NCBI GenBank assembly: GCA_030549495.1
Contig: JAUIRK010000925.1
Span: 930,001-994,000 of the forward strand
Source: Nectonema munidae
Taxonomy: Eukaryota; Nematomorpha; Nectonematoida; Nectonematidae
Length of the DNA stretch: 64,000 bases
Reading direction: 5' to 3'
Shown here: positions 51,110 through 60,517 of the stretch, piece after piece
Layout: the number at the start of each line of letters is the position of its first letter
How positions within the stretch are numbered: the first letter of the stretch is position 1
Position numbers and translations under genes: made by a program
Notes under the pieces: model-generated
Seen by the model: only the letters and a program-made list of their open reading frames with translations
Databases searched by the model: none
What the model was told of the DNA's origin: nothing

Positions 51110-51709
51110 GGTTGCCGGACATTAGGGGCAAAAAGACATTAGGGGCATTTTGCTCATCATAACGCTTTGCAGCAAAATAAACACATCATTCATCAAGCAA
51201 GTCAGCATGTTTGCTGAACCTTCAATATGGGATATACTTGAATTTTTTAAAAAAGAAGAACAAAAATATAGTTTAGAAATAGAAGAAATTGAGAAGGGAA
51301 GAATGAACAAGTATACGGAAAGTAAAATTGAAGAAGAAGCAAAAAAGTTGAAGATAATTTACGAAGAATATAATAACGAAAGGAATGTACTTAATTTTCT
51401 TAAAAAAGTTTCTGGTTATATCTCAAAATCAAAAAAACTGGCTATCAGCGGGAGCACGATTGAAGATATAAATTTTAATCAAATAAATAATAATAATAAT
51501 ATTTTGTATTCAATTTCTTATTTAGTAGAACAATAATTTTTTTATATAATATATTGTTTATGTGGAATAAATACTTAGTTTTAAATATCCTTATCTTGTG
51601 TCTTTATATCACACGCTGACTTGCTTGATGAATGATGTGTTTATTTTGCTGCAAAGCGTTATGATGAGAAAAATGCCCCTAATGTCTTTTTGCCCCTAAT
51701 GTCCGCATA
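51110..51709 (+). mobile_element. Mutator-like (MULE) element, 600 bp
   Basis: Long terminal inverted repeats of about 95-100 bp (CGGACATTAGGGGCAAAAAG inward through GCGTTATGATGAGCA and TGCTGACTTGCTTGATGAA-type sequence) are nearly identical. The flanks repeat CCTTATTTAAC exactly for 11 bp (51099-51109 and 51710-51720). Long TIRs with a 9-11 bp duplication are the hallmark of Mutator-like elements. The high similarity of the arms and the intact duplication suggest recent insertion. Confidence 0.82.
51150..51536 (+). CDS. MULE transposase C-terminal fragment, open frame
   Basis: An unbroken 128-codon frame starts inside the left terminal repeat. It contains AEPSIWDILEFFKKEEQKYS, then EIEEIEKGRMNKYTESKIE and YNNERNVLNFLKKVSGYIS. 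This resembles the C-terminal tail of animal MULE transposases ('P.IW.FI..L..EE......i.....G......+Y..l...l......Y'). The DDE catalytic domain and zinc finger are absent. The product, if made, could only be a truncated protein. It may be a relic or a passenger. Confidence 0.5.
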   Translation: MLIITLCSKINTSFIKQVSMFAEPSIWDILEFFKKEEQKYSLEIEEIEKGRMNKYTESKIEEEAKKLKIIYEEYNNERNVLNFLKKVSGYISKSKKLAISGSTIEDINFNQINNNNNILYSISYLVEQ

Positions 51710-52212
51710 CCTTATTTAACACTCTTGTCAGATGGATGGGATAGCAATGCATCCCAGCTGTAATCTTTTTTCACTTGTCTTAGTTTGTTTTCCTAACTTT
51801 GTTTTTCTACAAACTACAGCTACGTTAATTGTGTTGTGGCAGGAAGCACAGGTTTGAGTGAAGTTTACCCTCGTAGAGATAGTACCCTAAACGATCCAGA
51901 ACTAAGATAAAGAACACATCTGTCACTTGGTTAATGACAATGGTGGTCCATACAAGGAGGTATTCGATTGTGACTACCATCAAGCATGTACTGAATTTGA
52001 AGAAAGGGATTCAAGGCTTTGTTCATGTAATATTTATAATTAAATATGAAATATATTTTCCTTTACGTTGTGAGAATGGAGCAGCAGAACGAGCGCTATA
52101 TAAAGAAGAGATCACTGGATCATAGAAATGCACATGAATTAGTTGAGCGCATTCAAATACCTCATTTCTGAGAGGATACACGCAACTTGTACGCTCCTTT
52201 GAAGCCCTATGC

Positions 52213-52732
52213 CAGTGGTTCCGAACCTGTGGTCCGCGGACTCCTAGGGGCCCGTAAAAGTTTTATTAGCAGTCCACAAACATTTTTGCATCAAATATAA
52301 TAGGCCTGCAGCTATATATTAAAAAAAAAATTTTAACTATATTTTTCACACTTTAATCTTTTTCAATGCATACACACACACACACTCCCTATTACTTTTA
52401 ACATCAATATAGGCCGAAGCATCAAATTACTTTCATATTGAAAAATCGTCTTTTTCTTTATCCACAAAATGAAAAAAAATGTTAGAAAGAGGCCTCTTTT
52501 TTGGTGAATATAGAGAGCTTTGATCAAGAGATCAAAATTTGGCAAATACTGTTGAATTTTCTGCACATTCTTTTATCTATCCCTTTAAAGTTCAAAGGAA
52601 GTTTAACTGGCAATAATGAATTTAACTTTTTTGGTAAAATTTGATAGAATATAAGTTTTATCGTGAAGTGCTCCGATTGATAAATATTTTGGTGTACGGG
52701 GTCCGTGGGCTAATAGAGGTTGAGAATCACTG
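52213..52732. mobile_element. hAT MITE with CAGTGGTTC ends
   Basis: Left end CAGTGGTTCCGAACCTGTGG; the complement of the right end reads CAGTGATTCTCAACCTCTAT. Flanks CCCTATGC (52205-52212) and CCTTATGC (52733-52740) agree at 7 of 8 positions. CAGTGGTTC.CAACC is a classic hAT terminus. No coding capacity. Confidence 0.8.
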
Positions 52733-53720
52733 CCTTATGCAATTGCGGCAGGTAAGTAGATGGATTGCACATTACTACACAGCGGTTATCATTTTAACTT
52801 TATTGATTGGCATTGCAGAACTAGCACAGCAGGAATGATTCTCATAACTTGGACATGTCTGTACATTTTGCTGCCAAAATTTCTGACGGCAGAAAAACTT
52901 GAACTCATGCGTGGGAGAAACGGATGAGAGAAAGTTTTGAATATCCCCACATTATAGCATGGATTCTAGAACATCGCCTACGTCGTGTCGGGATGGGAAT
53001 CTTTGCTAAACGAAATATCTGAAGCGGTGTCCATATATAATATAAGTGCCTTTGGGAGAAAATGGACTCAGTGTATGAATAAAGATGGTAGGTATTGCTA
53101 ATTTGTATTTTATTATGTTTGACACTAGAGGCATTCGCTCAAAGAATGATCTGGGAAACTATGATCCCATGATGTTTTGGTTGGATCTGGAAGTTGATGT
53201 ACCTGAGCCGGCAAACTTCTCACGAAGAGTACTGTCTGTGCGACGACACGCTTTTGGGTGTGAGCGAATTTGGTCACTGTCTGTTGCAATCAATGACGAG
53301 AGCACGCTCCAGAATTAATCCATATCTTTTGCAGTTATGGTTCAGGTGCGTATTAATAGATTCTACCTGATACTTATTTTAAATAACTTTATTGTTTTGC
53401 AGAAAAAGACAATTTGAAGCAAGGGAATCGGGTTCATCCAGACGCATCAATTGCATTTCAACAGCATGGGATGAACAGGACCGTTTGGACACACTTGTCA
53501 CACATACGGGTTTGAAATGCAGAATGAATATGTAAACGAAATTGAGTTTTGTGTTGTAAGCAGCATATTAAACTTTATATTGGATAACTAATAAAGCATG
53601 TTTCTTAAACGTTTATGATTCTGGTATTTTTATCAAATATATCTGATTTTTATATAAGGCCAAAAAATTTTGTGATATTGTAAAAATGCTCTTGAATTTA
53701 TCGCCCAACCCTACACACAT

Positions 53721-55030
53721 ACGAATACATACATATTGACATTAAACACCCATAAAATGAAATAATTACATCAGCCAAAAATCTACAATACAATACATCT
53801 TTAGTTATGGCATATCTCAAATGATAATGAACTTACTACGTGAAAAGTGTTCATAAACTTCAAAACTTTTTGTATTCAAGATATACAACACTTTTTAATG
53901 TTAATTTATATACAACATAAACAAAATAAAATAAATTAGAAGTAGAATTGTGATATTACCTAAATTTAAGTATTCTGAATTTTTACATTGTAAAGTAAAA
54001 GTAACAAATAAATCTCAATAAACTAAATAAGAGAATGCATGAAATAATGATCTCTAACTCCTTGTGAAAAAGACGTAGTGTTTGTAGATTTCAAAATGAT
54101 GATATTGACTTCTAAATTGGAAGCATTTTCATTCGAGCTTATGATCCAGACACACGATACTAACTCTTGAATAGAACACAATAACTGGTAGCTATATCTA
54201 CGTAGTTTGCGGATTAGATTTTAAAGTACAGATTTGCGCTGAAGGGTATTTTATGCATACATTGAAAAATAGAAACAAAAGTGAGAAAGAAGGAGATTCA
54301 AAGATAAGAAGCAAAGATCTCGAAAAAGAAGAAAAAAGAAAGCAAATATAAAGGTGTACTCTCCAATTCCAGGCACATTTTTGATTTCATTTGTCCTTGA
54401 CTACTGATTTTATGCTATTTGCTGTTTTCATTGACAAACTTGTTAGGTTTATTGCAAAAATATTGATAAATGACTTTTTTGTATTTTGTTTGAAAGTAAA
54501 TACTAGGCCCCTTCACAAATGGGTTAGACTGGTGTTATAGTGAGGATAGTGGGGGCATATCAGTCAGTTAGTTGCCTAGTGTACATTGGTGAGCTCGTTG
54601 ATAAACTAATATACCTTCTATTCTTTTATTTGTTTTTTAATTTTTTCCTTTTTCCTTTGGTGGGGAGGTTTTTCGTTTCTTAATTATTATAATTAATTTA
54701 TTAATTTTATTATTGTTGTTGGGGGTTATGGGTTGCGTTTTTAATTTGAATCAATAAAATATAGCTGCTGTTATTTGTAATACTTTTAGTTAGAAAACCT
54801 GTTAAAAAGAAGTTAGAAAAAGAGGACAATTTGCTTAATCAAAGAAAACTCTGGAAAAAATGAAGTAGGGAGGATGGGAAGTTTGCAGCAAATTCACACG
54901 AACTAACTCGCCCGTTTGTATTACAAACTCAAACTAAATATCTAATTAGAGAAAGTAAAAATAAAAGACGTTGATTAACGAAATGTACTCTTCTTAATAA
55001 TATGGCTTACTGCGCAAAATCACCACATGA
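53721..55030. other. Intron or intergenic sequence, AT-rich
   Basis: No gene recognised. A plus-strand AATAAA near 54753 after a T/G-rich stretch could mark an unrelated 3' end but nothing supports it. Confidence 0.35.
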
Positions 55031-55046
55031 GTAACCTTTGGTAAAG

Positions 55047-55232
55047 AAATTTTTTATTATGAACAACATGGAATTAATGCAAGGTAAATTTTACTCTCTT
55101 TTTATTATTTTTTGTCTTATGCTAAATTTTTTCCTTGATTACGAAGATAATCTAGAAATGTTTATATATGCCTTAAAAGATTTCACTGACCTCCCAATTT
55201 TTCCAACACAAGGTTTTTGGATGAATTTTAGA
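55047..55232 (+). CDS. Two possible small plus-strand exons
   Basis: A frame ending MNNMELMQ meets a good donor CAAG|GTAAAT near 55083. About 60 nt later a pyrimidine-rich acceptor (TTTTTTCCTTGATTACGAAG) resumes the same frame with DNLEMFIYALKDFTDLPIFP and TQGFWMNFR before a stop. Signals are good but the peptides are short and unrecognised. It might belong with the coding-like stretch at 55450. Confidence 0.25.
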
Positions 55233-55449
55233 TAAACTTGGTGTAGAATCCAAATATGATATTGATTTTTGCCTATCGTATCGTGTTTTTGTGATATAGC
55301 ATGTGACACCTTGACAAGAAAGCTTACTTTTTTATACCAAGCTTCGAAATTTAGAGAAATATAATTAATGAACTGTAACAATTAGTAAATACATTTATTG
55401 AGCGCTACCATTACTCGATGTATTTAAATAAAGTTACTTTCTTTTTTAG

Positions 55450-55925
55450 CGGATCTCTTATGTAGAGTTCATTAAATTTCTCTCATCAAACTCCAGCAGT
55501 AATGCGCCATCTCCTTTTATTACTCTCGTATCAAGGAGGGACTGTGCTCTTCGCTCACTTCTCTTTGATTTTTTAGAAACTGGTAGATGTAGTGGACTTT
55601 ATTACTCATCCAGGCTGCATCCAAGTGCCCGTAAACTGGAGATATTTTTACAAGCCTTTCTAAAAAATTCAGCTTTACATCAGAAAAAGTGTTCTAAGCT
55701 CTTGCCTCAACACGAAGCACAGCTACAAGGAACTTTGGAAATCCAAGTACTTAAAAATTGCTTCCTTTTCATTACTAAGTTTCTGAGAGGTTCATAGACA
55801 GTGGAGGAAAAGAGATTTTTTGTATCAACTCAAGGATGATAAAAGATATTCTTACCACCAGGCGTCAAATTATATATTTGTGAGCAGTTATTTTACCCAA
55901 TGGTCTGACTTTCATTCCAATTAGA
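55450..55925 (+). pseudogene. Coding-like stretch of unknown family
   Basis: Behind a textbook acceptor (TTACTTTCTTTTTTAG, 55449) a phase-0 frame runs 115 codons. It reads RISYVEFIKFLSSNSSSNAP, then FITLVSRRDCALRSLLFDFL, ETGRCSGLYYSSRLHPSARK and LEIFLQAFLKNSAL, to a stop after FLRGS. From about 55797 a shifted frame stays open for another 42 codons (WRKRDFLYQLKDDKRYSYHQ, SNYIFVSSYFTQWSDF). Composition is protein-like, so this may be an exon followed by decay, or a gene copy with a frameshift. No family recognised. Confidence 0.38.
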
Positions 55926-56580
55926 ATTCAGCACTTCAAATTAATCCAAAAATGCTCGAAAGTCTTATGGCAAAAGGAAAAAACTTTTATTACTGACTTT
56001 GGAGATAGCATGTCTAAATACCAATTTGTATAACATTTGGTCGCAAAACAAGACTCCATTCATTGCATAGCTTAGTTTTAAATTTATCAAATTATTATTA
56101 CAGACGCAGAATATAAGTGAAATTTTCAGATTTATGAATTTTGGAATTTATCAGATTACCAGAATATTGGTTCTGCATGAAAAACAAAAAATGATTCATG
56201 AACAAGCGATTCTTAAAAAATTTAAACAAAAATGGGCTATTTCTGTCTCGGTTTCTTCCATAATTTTGATTTAAGAAAATAGAATGATCTTTTTTTTGTT
56301 ATGCAATTGAAGTTTTTTACTTTCACAGGGTATTAATTCAAGAAAATAAACGACCTCCTTAACAACTATTACAAAGCAATCTATATTACGAAAACTAAAT
56401 CAAGAACAGATAACAATAGATACACGTGTTTCTCAACTCCTTCATTTTCAGCACACGCACCCCCCCCCCCCCCTTTCTTTCGCTAAATCTCGCATTCCCT
56501 AAATCAATTTTCTAGATAAGCGTTCCTATGATTAATATATGAAGAGATTCCAGTGAGTCAACTGCTAAAGAGTGCAGTTG
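55926..56580. other. AT-rich stretch with a C tract
   Basis: A run of 14 C lies at 56460-56473. No gene recognised. Confidence 0.4.
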
Positions 56581-56582
56581 GT

Positions 56583-56762
56583 TTATTTGATGGCACCAGG
56601 GGGTTGCCTAGAATGTGGCTTCCGATACTCAATGATCACAGGTTCTAACTTCATCATTGCAACTTCACTGCTCATAGCGAGATATAAGCCGGTCACAAGT
56701 GCTTTTTGGAGACTAGAAATCATCTCCACCCTTTTCGGTTTTATGGACAGAACAGTTTGTGA
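56583..56762 (-). CDS. Possible terminal exon of a small nested gene
   Basis: On the minus strand a good acceptor (ATTTTATTTTTATAAG) at 56763 opens 59 codons in phase 0. They read SQTVLSIKPKRVEMISSLQK, ALVTGLYLAMSSEVAMMKLE and PVIIEYRKPHSRQPPGAIK, then stop. The AATAAA signal overlaps the stop codon (56582-56587). G+C is distinctly higher than the flanks. A helix of moderate hydrophobicity followed by a basic Pro-rich tail suggests a small protein, family not recognised. The opposite strand also has an open frame here (56572-56769), so the strand is not certain. A promoter-like patch lies 0.6 kb upstream at 57360-57480. Confidence 0.35.
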   Translation of the reverse strand, partial: SQTVLSIKPKRVEMISSLQKALVTGLYLAMSSEVAMMKLEPVIIEYRKPHSRQPPGAIK

Positions 56763-57107
56763 CTTATAAAAATAAAATATTTCAGTTGATGTATAGAAAT
56801 TACAAAATTTTTTCAAAGGCTTCTTGTGTGTTTAATACAAACTTGACCTTATAAAAATTTCTTTCTCAGCTTTTTAATTGAAATTATATATCACATTTTT
56901 ATGTTGATTATTATTTAGTTAAAAGAAGATTAAACAAACTAATTGGCAAAATGTGTAGTTTTATCAACTTTAAAGATATTTGTCCCACTTTTCTTTGTAT
57001 GATTTAAAATTATGATGAGCGTTTTGTTTCAGTTTAGAGTGTGATGGAATCAAGCCTCTTAATTTCCAACAAAAAGAATGAATTTAAATTGCACAAAGCG
57101 TAGAAGA

Positions 57108-57341
57108 TTACATAGATGGGCAGGCTGGCTGATGTCCAATATAATTATGAAAGACACGTGAAGAAGTTTTGAAAGTTAAGTGTGAGAGTGATAAGACAAA
57201 ATGACAAGTGGTGCAAAGCAAGAAAACACGAAAGAGCCTTGAATGAGAAGAGACAGCGAGCAATTTCACGAACGCACGAACAAATTCTTTTCTTTGTTTG
57301 ACAAAGTGACAATGAGCAAGATGTGTTACTTGTATACACAC
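57108..57341 (-). other. Possible 5' exon / leader, CT-rich
   Basis: The region has raised G+C, many CpG and a pyrimidine bias on the minus strand. Open frames exist but look like translated leader sequence. With the promoter-like patch at 57360-57480 it may be the first, mostly untranslated exon of the gene ending at 56583. Confidence 0.25.
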
Positions 57342-57359
57342 GCAGTAAAACGGAATGAT

Positions 57360-57480
57360 TAGTGCGCCATTGAAAAAGACCTTTGTTTAAACCAATCAGA
57401 ATTTATAATTTGGCGTAACTAAATTTGCTTTAAACGAATCAGGATTGTGTTTGGCGCAAGCAAATTTTGCTTTAGGCAAT
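57360..57480. promoter_or_regulatory. Promoter-like patch: two CCAAT/E2F-like modules
   Basis: Two imperfect copies of a module of about 55 bp: TTTAAACCAATCAG ... TTTGGCGTAA and TTTAAACGAATCAG ... TTTGGCGCAA. The first has a CCAATCAG box. The second ends in TTTGGCGC, an E2F-type core. A further GCGCCA lies at 57363. Such pairing is typical of promoters of growth-linked genes. Activity is inferred only. Confidence 0.35.
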
Positions 57481-59092
57481 TAAAAATTGAACCTAAACAA
57501 GATAGAAAATTTGTTGAATGATATATTATTTACAAAAGTTGGCTATTTATCTTCTCGGTAATGTTAAAATCATAACTCCGGTTATTTGAGAATCTCATTC
57601 TTGGTGCCAGAAATGCTTATTAATAATATCTTATAAGATTTCATAACCTGGTCAAGCCTACTCATAAAATCAACGTGTTTTTTGGTATCAAGTCATTTCC
57701 TTTTACGAAACGTATGAAGTCATGCTAGGGAAATGTTGTTGTTGTATATATAAGTTTACACAATTATCCACAGCTGAATTTATTTTTCGAAGGATTAAAC
57801 TGCCACATATGTCATATAGTATTAAAAATTGGTTATTTATGTTTCATTATTTTGTGCTAATTCCATTTTGCGGTTTCGATAAATATTTTGATTTTCATTA
57901 GCTATATTTTAATTTAAAATCTTGAATTTATCTTATTAAGTTTTCATGTTTTTCTGATTTTTGATTTAATAGTTTTATTATTATTAGTGAATAATTGTTT
58001 AGACTAGTCTAATACCATCGGTCTAGTTTATTTTTGTTTTATAAAAAATTTCTTAAGATGAGTAGTAATCTTGATTGGTAATTGAGTCCTATCTGTCACC
58101 ACATATAAAATTAAGTAAGTTAATGACTTAGCAAGTATATATTTTATTTGTTTTGGAACTAAATTTTTTTTCAGTAATCCAGACTAACTAATCAACAAGA
58201 TAAATAAAAATAAACAAAATGAAATGAAAAAAGCTTCTTAATTCAACCTTTTCAATAGATGAAGAAGTGAAATTTCATAAACCTTTTTTGGCTACCTACT
58301 AATGATAATAGTCAAAAATATCTCAGTCGTTGAGCTAAATCATTAAAATTGGACTTAAACTACATTTGTTCTAAAAGTAACTGTTTTTTTGGTTTGGATA
58401 TTTTAGTTCGTTAATTAATTAATACTTTTGTATTCATCAGAGATAGCTAATTGGTTATCAAAAAATTTCTTCTTTAAGATATAGCTGATCTAGATGTTTA
58501 TTGTTGTTATTGCGAGGAACAAAAAAACCCCCAGAGAAATTCATAGCTACTGTCCCATACTATGCAAACTTTATTCTAATATTTTTATGTTGCAATAATA
58601 AAATCGAAATGCAATCAAATTTTTATATAAAAATGTCTTCTCTTATTAATTCAGTTATTTTGAAAATCTTCATTTTATTTTTTTTAAATAAAACTTAAAA
58701 CTTATTACTAAAAAGAAATCTTCATTCAAATATTGATCCATCGATTCTATTTTGCTTTGGTTAGAAGTTACATTTTTTGAAGTTAAATGCCAACTTAATA
58801 CAAAAGAAGAAATGATACAACAAGTATAAGTTTTTTGTTGTTGAATTTGGGTTAATAAAAAGTAACATTATTTTCATTTTTAATGCGAATATTTGATAAC
58901 CTAATCATTATAAAATGAAGTAAAAAACGACTAATCAATCTCATTGGTTTGTAAGAATTATTTGACATTTATTACTCTTTGAATTTACTACCAAACTTAT
59001 TAAATCAATGACGCAACTAAGAACATCCTGTATACTTCAGCACATCACAAGTAACACATAAGGACATATAAAGGTGGAAAGAGTAACCATAC
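57481..59092. other. AT-rich intron sequence, no gene recognised
   Basis: Only short unsupported frames. It lies just downstream of the large ectodomain exon's donor at 59092. Confidence 0.35.
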
Positions 59093-60517
59093 TCGATTTT
59101 TGCATCATTTCCATCTCTTGGTCTTCTTGAAGTTTTCGATTAAGCTTCATTGCTTCATTCAAATTTAGAGCATCAAGCCTAAAGCGATTTGAATCCAATT
59201 TGGACACATTTTGCGATGAATGATGGAAGTACAACTTTTCTTCTAAGATTTGACTTTCATTGTGTGACGAATTTAACTTATTTGAGTTTAGGAAGATGGA
59301 AGCGTTTTTAAACTTTAACAGTTGTTGAAAGAGGTAAAAGTTTAACAGGAATAACTTCGTCATTGCCGAATTTAGAATGGTTGTGTTTTGAACTAAATTC
59401 TCTAAACTATTGACATATGTGTTTTTCGCCTTTGAAAAAGTTTCATTCTTCTTCTGAGTAGGAGGTAAAGTGTGTAAGAAGTTTAACTTAGCTTCCAATT
59501 CAAATGATTCGTTGTTTGGAAACCACGAACTTTCAGAAGATATATTCAATAGATACGCGTTTGTGTCATTTTTCGACAAACTCGAATTCAATTCAGAAAC
59601 ATTTAGCATTACCCTCGGAGAACTTTTTGAATTGTTAAAATTAAGTCGTGTGCTCTTATTAGTGAATGGCGAAATGAATTTAAATGATTGGAAGTCTATC
59701 TCTTTGACAGGGATGTCAGAATTGTTGTAAAGACTATAGTTACTCAGCATGGAGGATAAATTGGAAGCTTTTTCTTTCGTAATATTCTTAATTATTTTAA
59801 ATATACTTTTCAGGTTAAAGACGTATGTTGACGAAAAATTTTGTAAACTTATGTTGATGGCAGGAATCAATTTCTCCCCCAAACCAGAGTTTATGTCGAT
59901 CGTTTTTGTTTGGTTGGACTCGTCATAAAACTTCAAAGACAAATTCATGTCTTCTCTTTCTAAATTTAGTTTTTCTTTCATTTCAAAAATGTCTTTCTCT
60001 TTACTTAAATTCGTCAAATTTTGAGAGTATAGAGCATCGAAAAATTTGTGAATACTAAGCATGAAGTTGTTCTTAGCCTTTTCAAAGTAAGAAGAATTTG
60101 TTGGGTTGTTATCATCCTTCAGATATTGACTTAAGGACACGTTGCTCATCACATCCATTGAATCTTCTTCTTCTTCTTGTTGTAGTTGAGTTTTGAGTCT
60201 GAGATTGAGAGAATTCATCTTGTAGTCTTTTTGCTTTACATACAAGTAAGAATGGTTTCCCTTGTACTCTAGCGTTTCTTTACTCTTGGTTGTGTCTGAA
60301 AACTCTGATGGAGTGGAATTTTTCTTGACAGCTTCTCCATCAAATCCACTGGCATCTTTGGAAGCTGGATCAGGAACAGTGTTGATGGCTTGCAAACGGT
60401 TTTCATACTTTTTGAGCGAAGTGAAAAGATACGGCGATGCAGATTTTTCGGAATCATTAGACACAAAATTCTTTAGACTTAAATTTCTTGGAGACTCACT
60501 CGCATTTAAGTTTTCAT
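59093..60517 (-). CDS. Large ectodomain exon of an unknown membrane glycoprotein
   Basis: 1,425 nt (475 codons' worth), phase 1 at both ends, uninterrupted. Acceptor TTATTTTGTTTGACAAG at 60518; donor AAATCGA|GTATGG at 59092. The peptide is rich in Asn, Ser, Leu and Lys and has more than 25 N-x-S/T sequons (for example NVSLS, NLTNLS, NQT, NIS, NFSS, NIT, NYS, NVSELNSS), as in a heavily glycosylated extracellular stalk. Amphipathic, possibly coiled stretches lie near the end (LNLNEAMKLNRKLQEDQEME). Few Cys are present, so it is not a disulphide-rich module. Spliced to 46206-46343 it would be followed directly by a transmembrane helix. The exon carrying the signal peptide was not found; 62966-63366 is a possible upstream exon. 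No family recognised; it may be lineage-specific. Confidence 0.62.

Larger units (their letters stand above)
49660..53712 (+). mobile_element. 4-kb hAT transposon with three nested insertions
   Basis: The ends are inverted repeats (AGAGATGGGTGATAAATT at 49660; complement of the right end AGGGTTGGGCGATAAATT), flanked by ACACACAT on both sides (49652-49659, 53713-53720). Plus-strand transposase pieces survive. FSFLENPSFIPFLSKLRPSA lies near 50945. LLSDGWDSNASQL, the 'TDGW.S' block, lies near 51725 across the Mutator-like insertion. PANFSRRVLSV and GCERIWSLSVAI, the C-terminal dimerisation region, lie near 53205-53290. It is decayed and carries insertions at 50218-50583, 51110-51709 and 52213-52732. 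A truncated relative is at 36465-36600. Confidence 0.72.
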
